From an uncultured Enterobacter sp. (GTDB lineage: Bacteria > Pseudomonadota > Gammaproteobacteria > Enterobacterales > Enterobacteriaceae): a stretch of 5,790 nucleotides of DNA. Made by a program: the position numbers and the translations under genes. Where the stretch lies: assembly GCA_946477805.1 (NCBI GenBank), contig CAMKZP010000259.1, positions 1 through 5,790 of the forward strand, read 5' to 3'. The first letter of the stretch is position 1, and each line of letters opens with the position of its first letter. Below, in pieces: positions 4,949-5,790 of the stretch. Under the pieces are notes generated by a model. It was not told the DNA's origin. It did not search any database and saw only the letters and a list, made by a program, of their open reading frames with translations.

Positions 4949-5790
4949 ATGGCTTCCAGCAAAACTCTCGAACAGGCGATTGCCGACATTAAAATCAGTT
5001 ACAAAGGCGGACGTGCGCCGCATAAACCCTTATTGCTTCTGTACGTGCTGGCGAACTATCAGCAGGGGCATACGAGACTGTTTGATTATGGAACCGAGGT
5101 CCACGAACAGTTGCTTAGCCTGTTAGAACGCTTTGGTCCGCAGCGGAAGGCGCATTACCCGAATATGCCGTTCTGGCGTCTCAAGAGAGACGGATTTTGG
5201 GAACTTCAGAATACTGAGTTCTGTTCGACCACCGGCAGCAAACAGCCGCCTGTTAAAGAACTTGTGGAACAGAGCGTTGCAGGCGGATTTGATGAAGAAA
5301 ACTTTGCGCTACTGAGTAAGAACAAAAACCTGATCGGCTCGCTGGCGCAGCAGATCCTTGAAGCGCATTTTCCGGAAAGCATTCAGGAAGAGATCGCGGA
5401 TGAGATGGGGTTTGATATCCAGCAGGTCCGTAAGGTGCGCGATCCGCTGTTCCGCCAGCAGGTGCTGCGCGCGTATAACTATGAGTGTGCCATCTGCGGA
5501 TTTAATATGCGGCACGATAACGCCTCCGTTGGACTCGAAGCCGCGCATATCAAGTGGAAGCAGTTTGGCGGACCGTGCGAGATCCCGAACGGGCTGGCGC
5601 TGTGTGCGATTCATCATAAGGCGTTTGATAAAGGATCGATTGGGCTGGATGAGAGTATGCGGGTACTGGTGTCCGAGGCGGTGAATGGGGGCGGGATTGT
5701 TGGGCGGCTGTTCTGGGATTTTGCCGGGAAGCAGATTGCGTTGCCGATGATCAAAGGGAATTATCCAGGGGAGGGGTTTGTGGAGTGGCA
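4949..5790 (+). CDS. Modification-dependent (phosphorothioate-type) HNH restriction endonuclease, C-terminus missing
   Basis: The frame starts at the ATG at 4949 and stays open for 280 codons to the right edge, so a short C-terminal piece is missing. Residues 1-110 resemble the DNA sulfur-binding domain of ScoMcrA-type enzymes, with GRAPHKPLLLLYVLANY (21-37) and YPNMPFWRLKRDGFWEL (70-86). Residues about 165-235 form an HNH nuclease: CAIC (180-183), EAAHIKW (197-203), NGLALCAIHHKAFDKG (214-229). The pattern His200-x13-Asn214-x8-His223 gives the expected catalytic residues, and Cys180, Cys183 and Cys219 fit a structural zinc site. Such type IV enzymes cut foreign DNA carrying Dnd-type phosphorothioate. 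The start at 4949 matches the family N-terminus, but no good ribosome site precedes it; an in-frame TTG at 4907 is an alternative. No dnd genes are visible, as expected for a host that restricts rather than makes the modification. Confidence 0.88.
   Translation, partial: MASSKTLEQAIADIKISYKGGRAPHKPLLLLYVLANYQQGHTRLFDYGTEVHEQLLSLLERFGPQRKAHYPNMPFWRLKRDGFWELQNTEFCSTTGSKQPPVKELVEQSVAGGFDEENFALLSKNKNLIGSLAQQILEAHFPESIQEEIADEMGFDIQQVRKVRDPLFRQQVLRAYNYECAICGFNMRHDNASVGLEAAHIKWKQFGGPCEIPNGLALCAIHHKAFDKGSIGLDESMRVLVSEAVNGGGIVGRLFWDFAGKQIALPMIKGNYPGEGFVEW

Noticed and set aside
4721..4989. Open frames 4721-4903 (+) and 4780-4989 (-) as genes
   Set aside because: The first is an OrfB scrap reading by chance into the control element; the second is antisense to the repeat and HNH leader.
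5133..5684. Open frames 5133-5315 (+), 5358-5684 (+) and 5309-5617 (-)
   Set aside because: All are other-frame shadows of the HNH endonuclease gene.

Overview
The window looks like an accessory (genomic-island-like) stretch of an enterobacterial chromosome, of the Enterobacter/Klebsiella/Citrobacter/Escherichia kind. The reasons are a SymE family protein with an SOS-type LexA site, an enterobacterial Hcp, a two-partner-secretion exoprotein and a relic of an IS3-family element. I cannot name the species from sequence alone. The three-gene block at 2736-4237 reads as more AT-rich than its flanks, which fits acquired DNA.

Layout from left to right. (1) 1-912, minus strand: the first 304 codons of a large secreted filamentous-haemagglutinin-type exoprotein (TpsA); the gene runs off the left edge. 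A promoter with a perfect 7-1-7 inverted repeat over its -35 position lies just upstream. (2) 913-1818: about 0.9 kb with no convincing gene, containing an AT-rich part and a GC-rich hairpin-bearing part. (3) 1819-2292, minus strand: a symE-like gene with a LexA box, and on the opposite strand a SymR-like antisense RNA that covers its ribosome binding site and start codon. (4) 2699-4237, minus strand: a tight three-gene unit in the order Tlde1-like (L,D-transpeptidase fold) type VI effector, membrane-bound putative immunity protein, Hcp. It is closed by a strong hairpin terminator. (5) 4238-4948: noncoding DNA with a decayed IS3-family transposase relic and a second copy of the symE upstream element. 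(6) 4949-5790, plus strand: a type IV restriction endonuclease with a DNA-sulfur-binding-like N-terminus and a C-terminal HNH nuclease domain, cut off by the right edge.

How the parts relate. Nearly everything here concerns conflict with other bacteria or foreign DNA: a secreted TpsA protein, a SOS-linked type I toxin-antitoxin pair, a T6SS effector/immunity/Hcp cassette, and a modification-dependent restriction enzyme. The most informative structural observation is a near-identical direct repeat of about 72 bp (2429-2500 and 4785-4856), both copies carrying a LexA-like core. The repeats bracket the T6SS cassette and the IS relic. The simplest reading, which is inference, is an ancestral divergent symE / HNH-endonuclease locus that was split by arrival of the cassette, or two symE-type control regions of which one lost its toxin gene.
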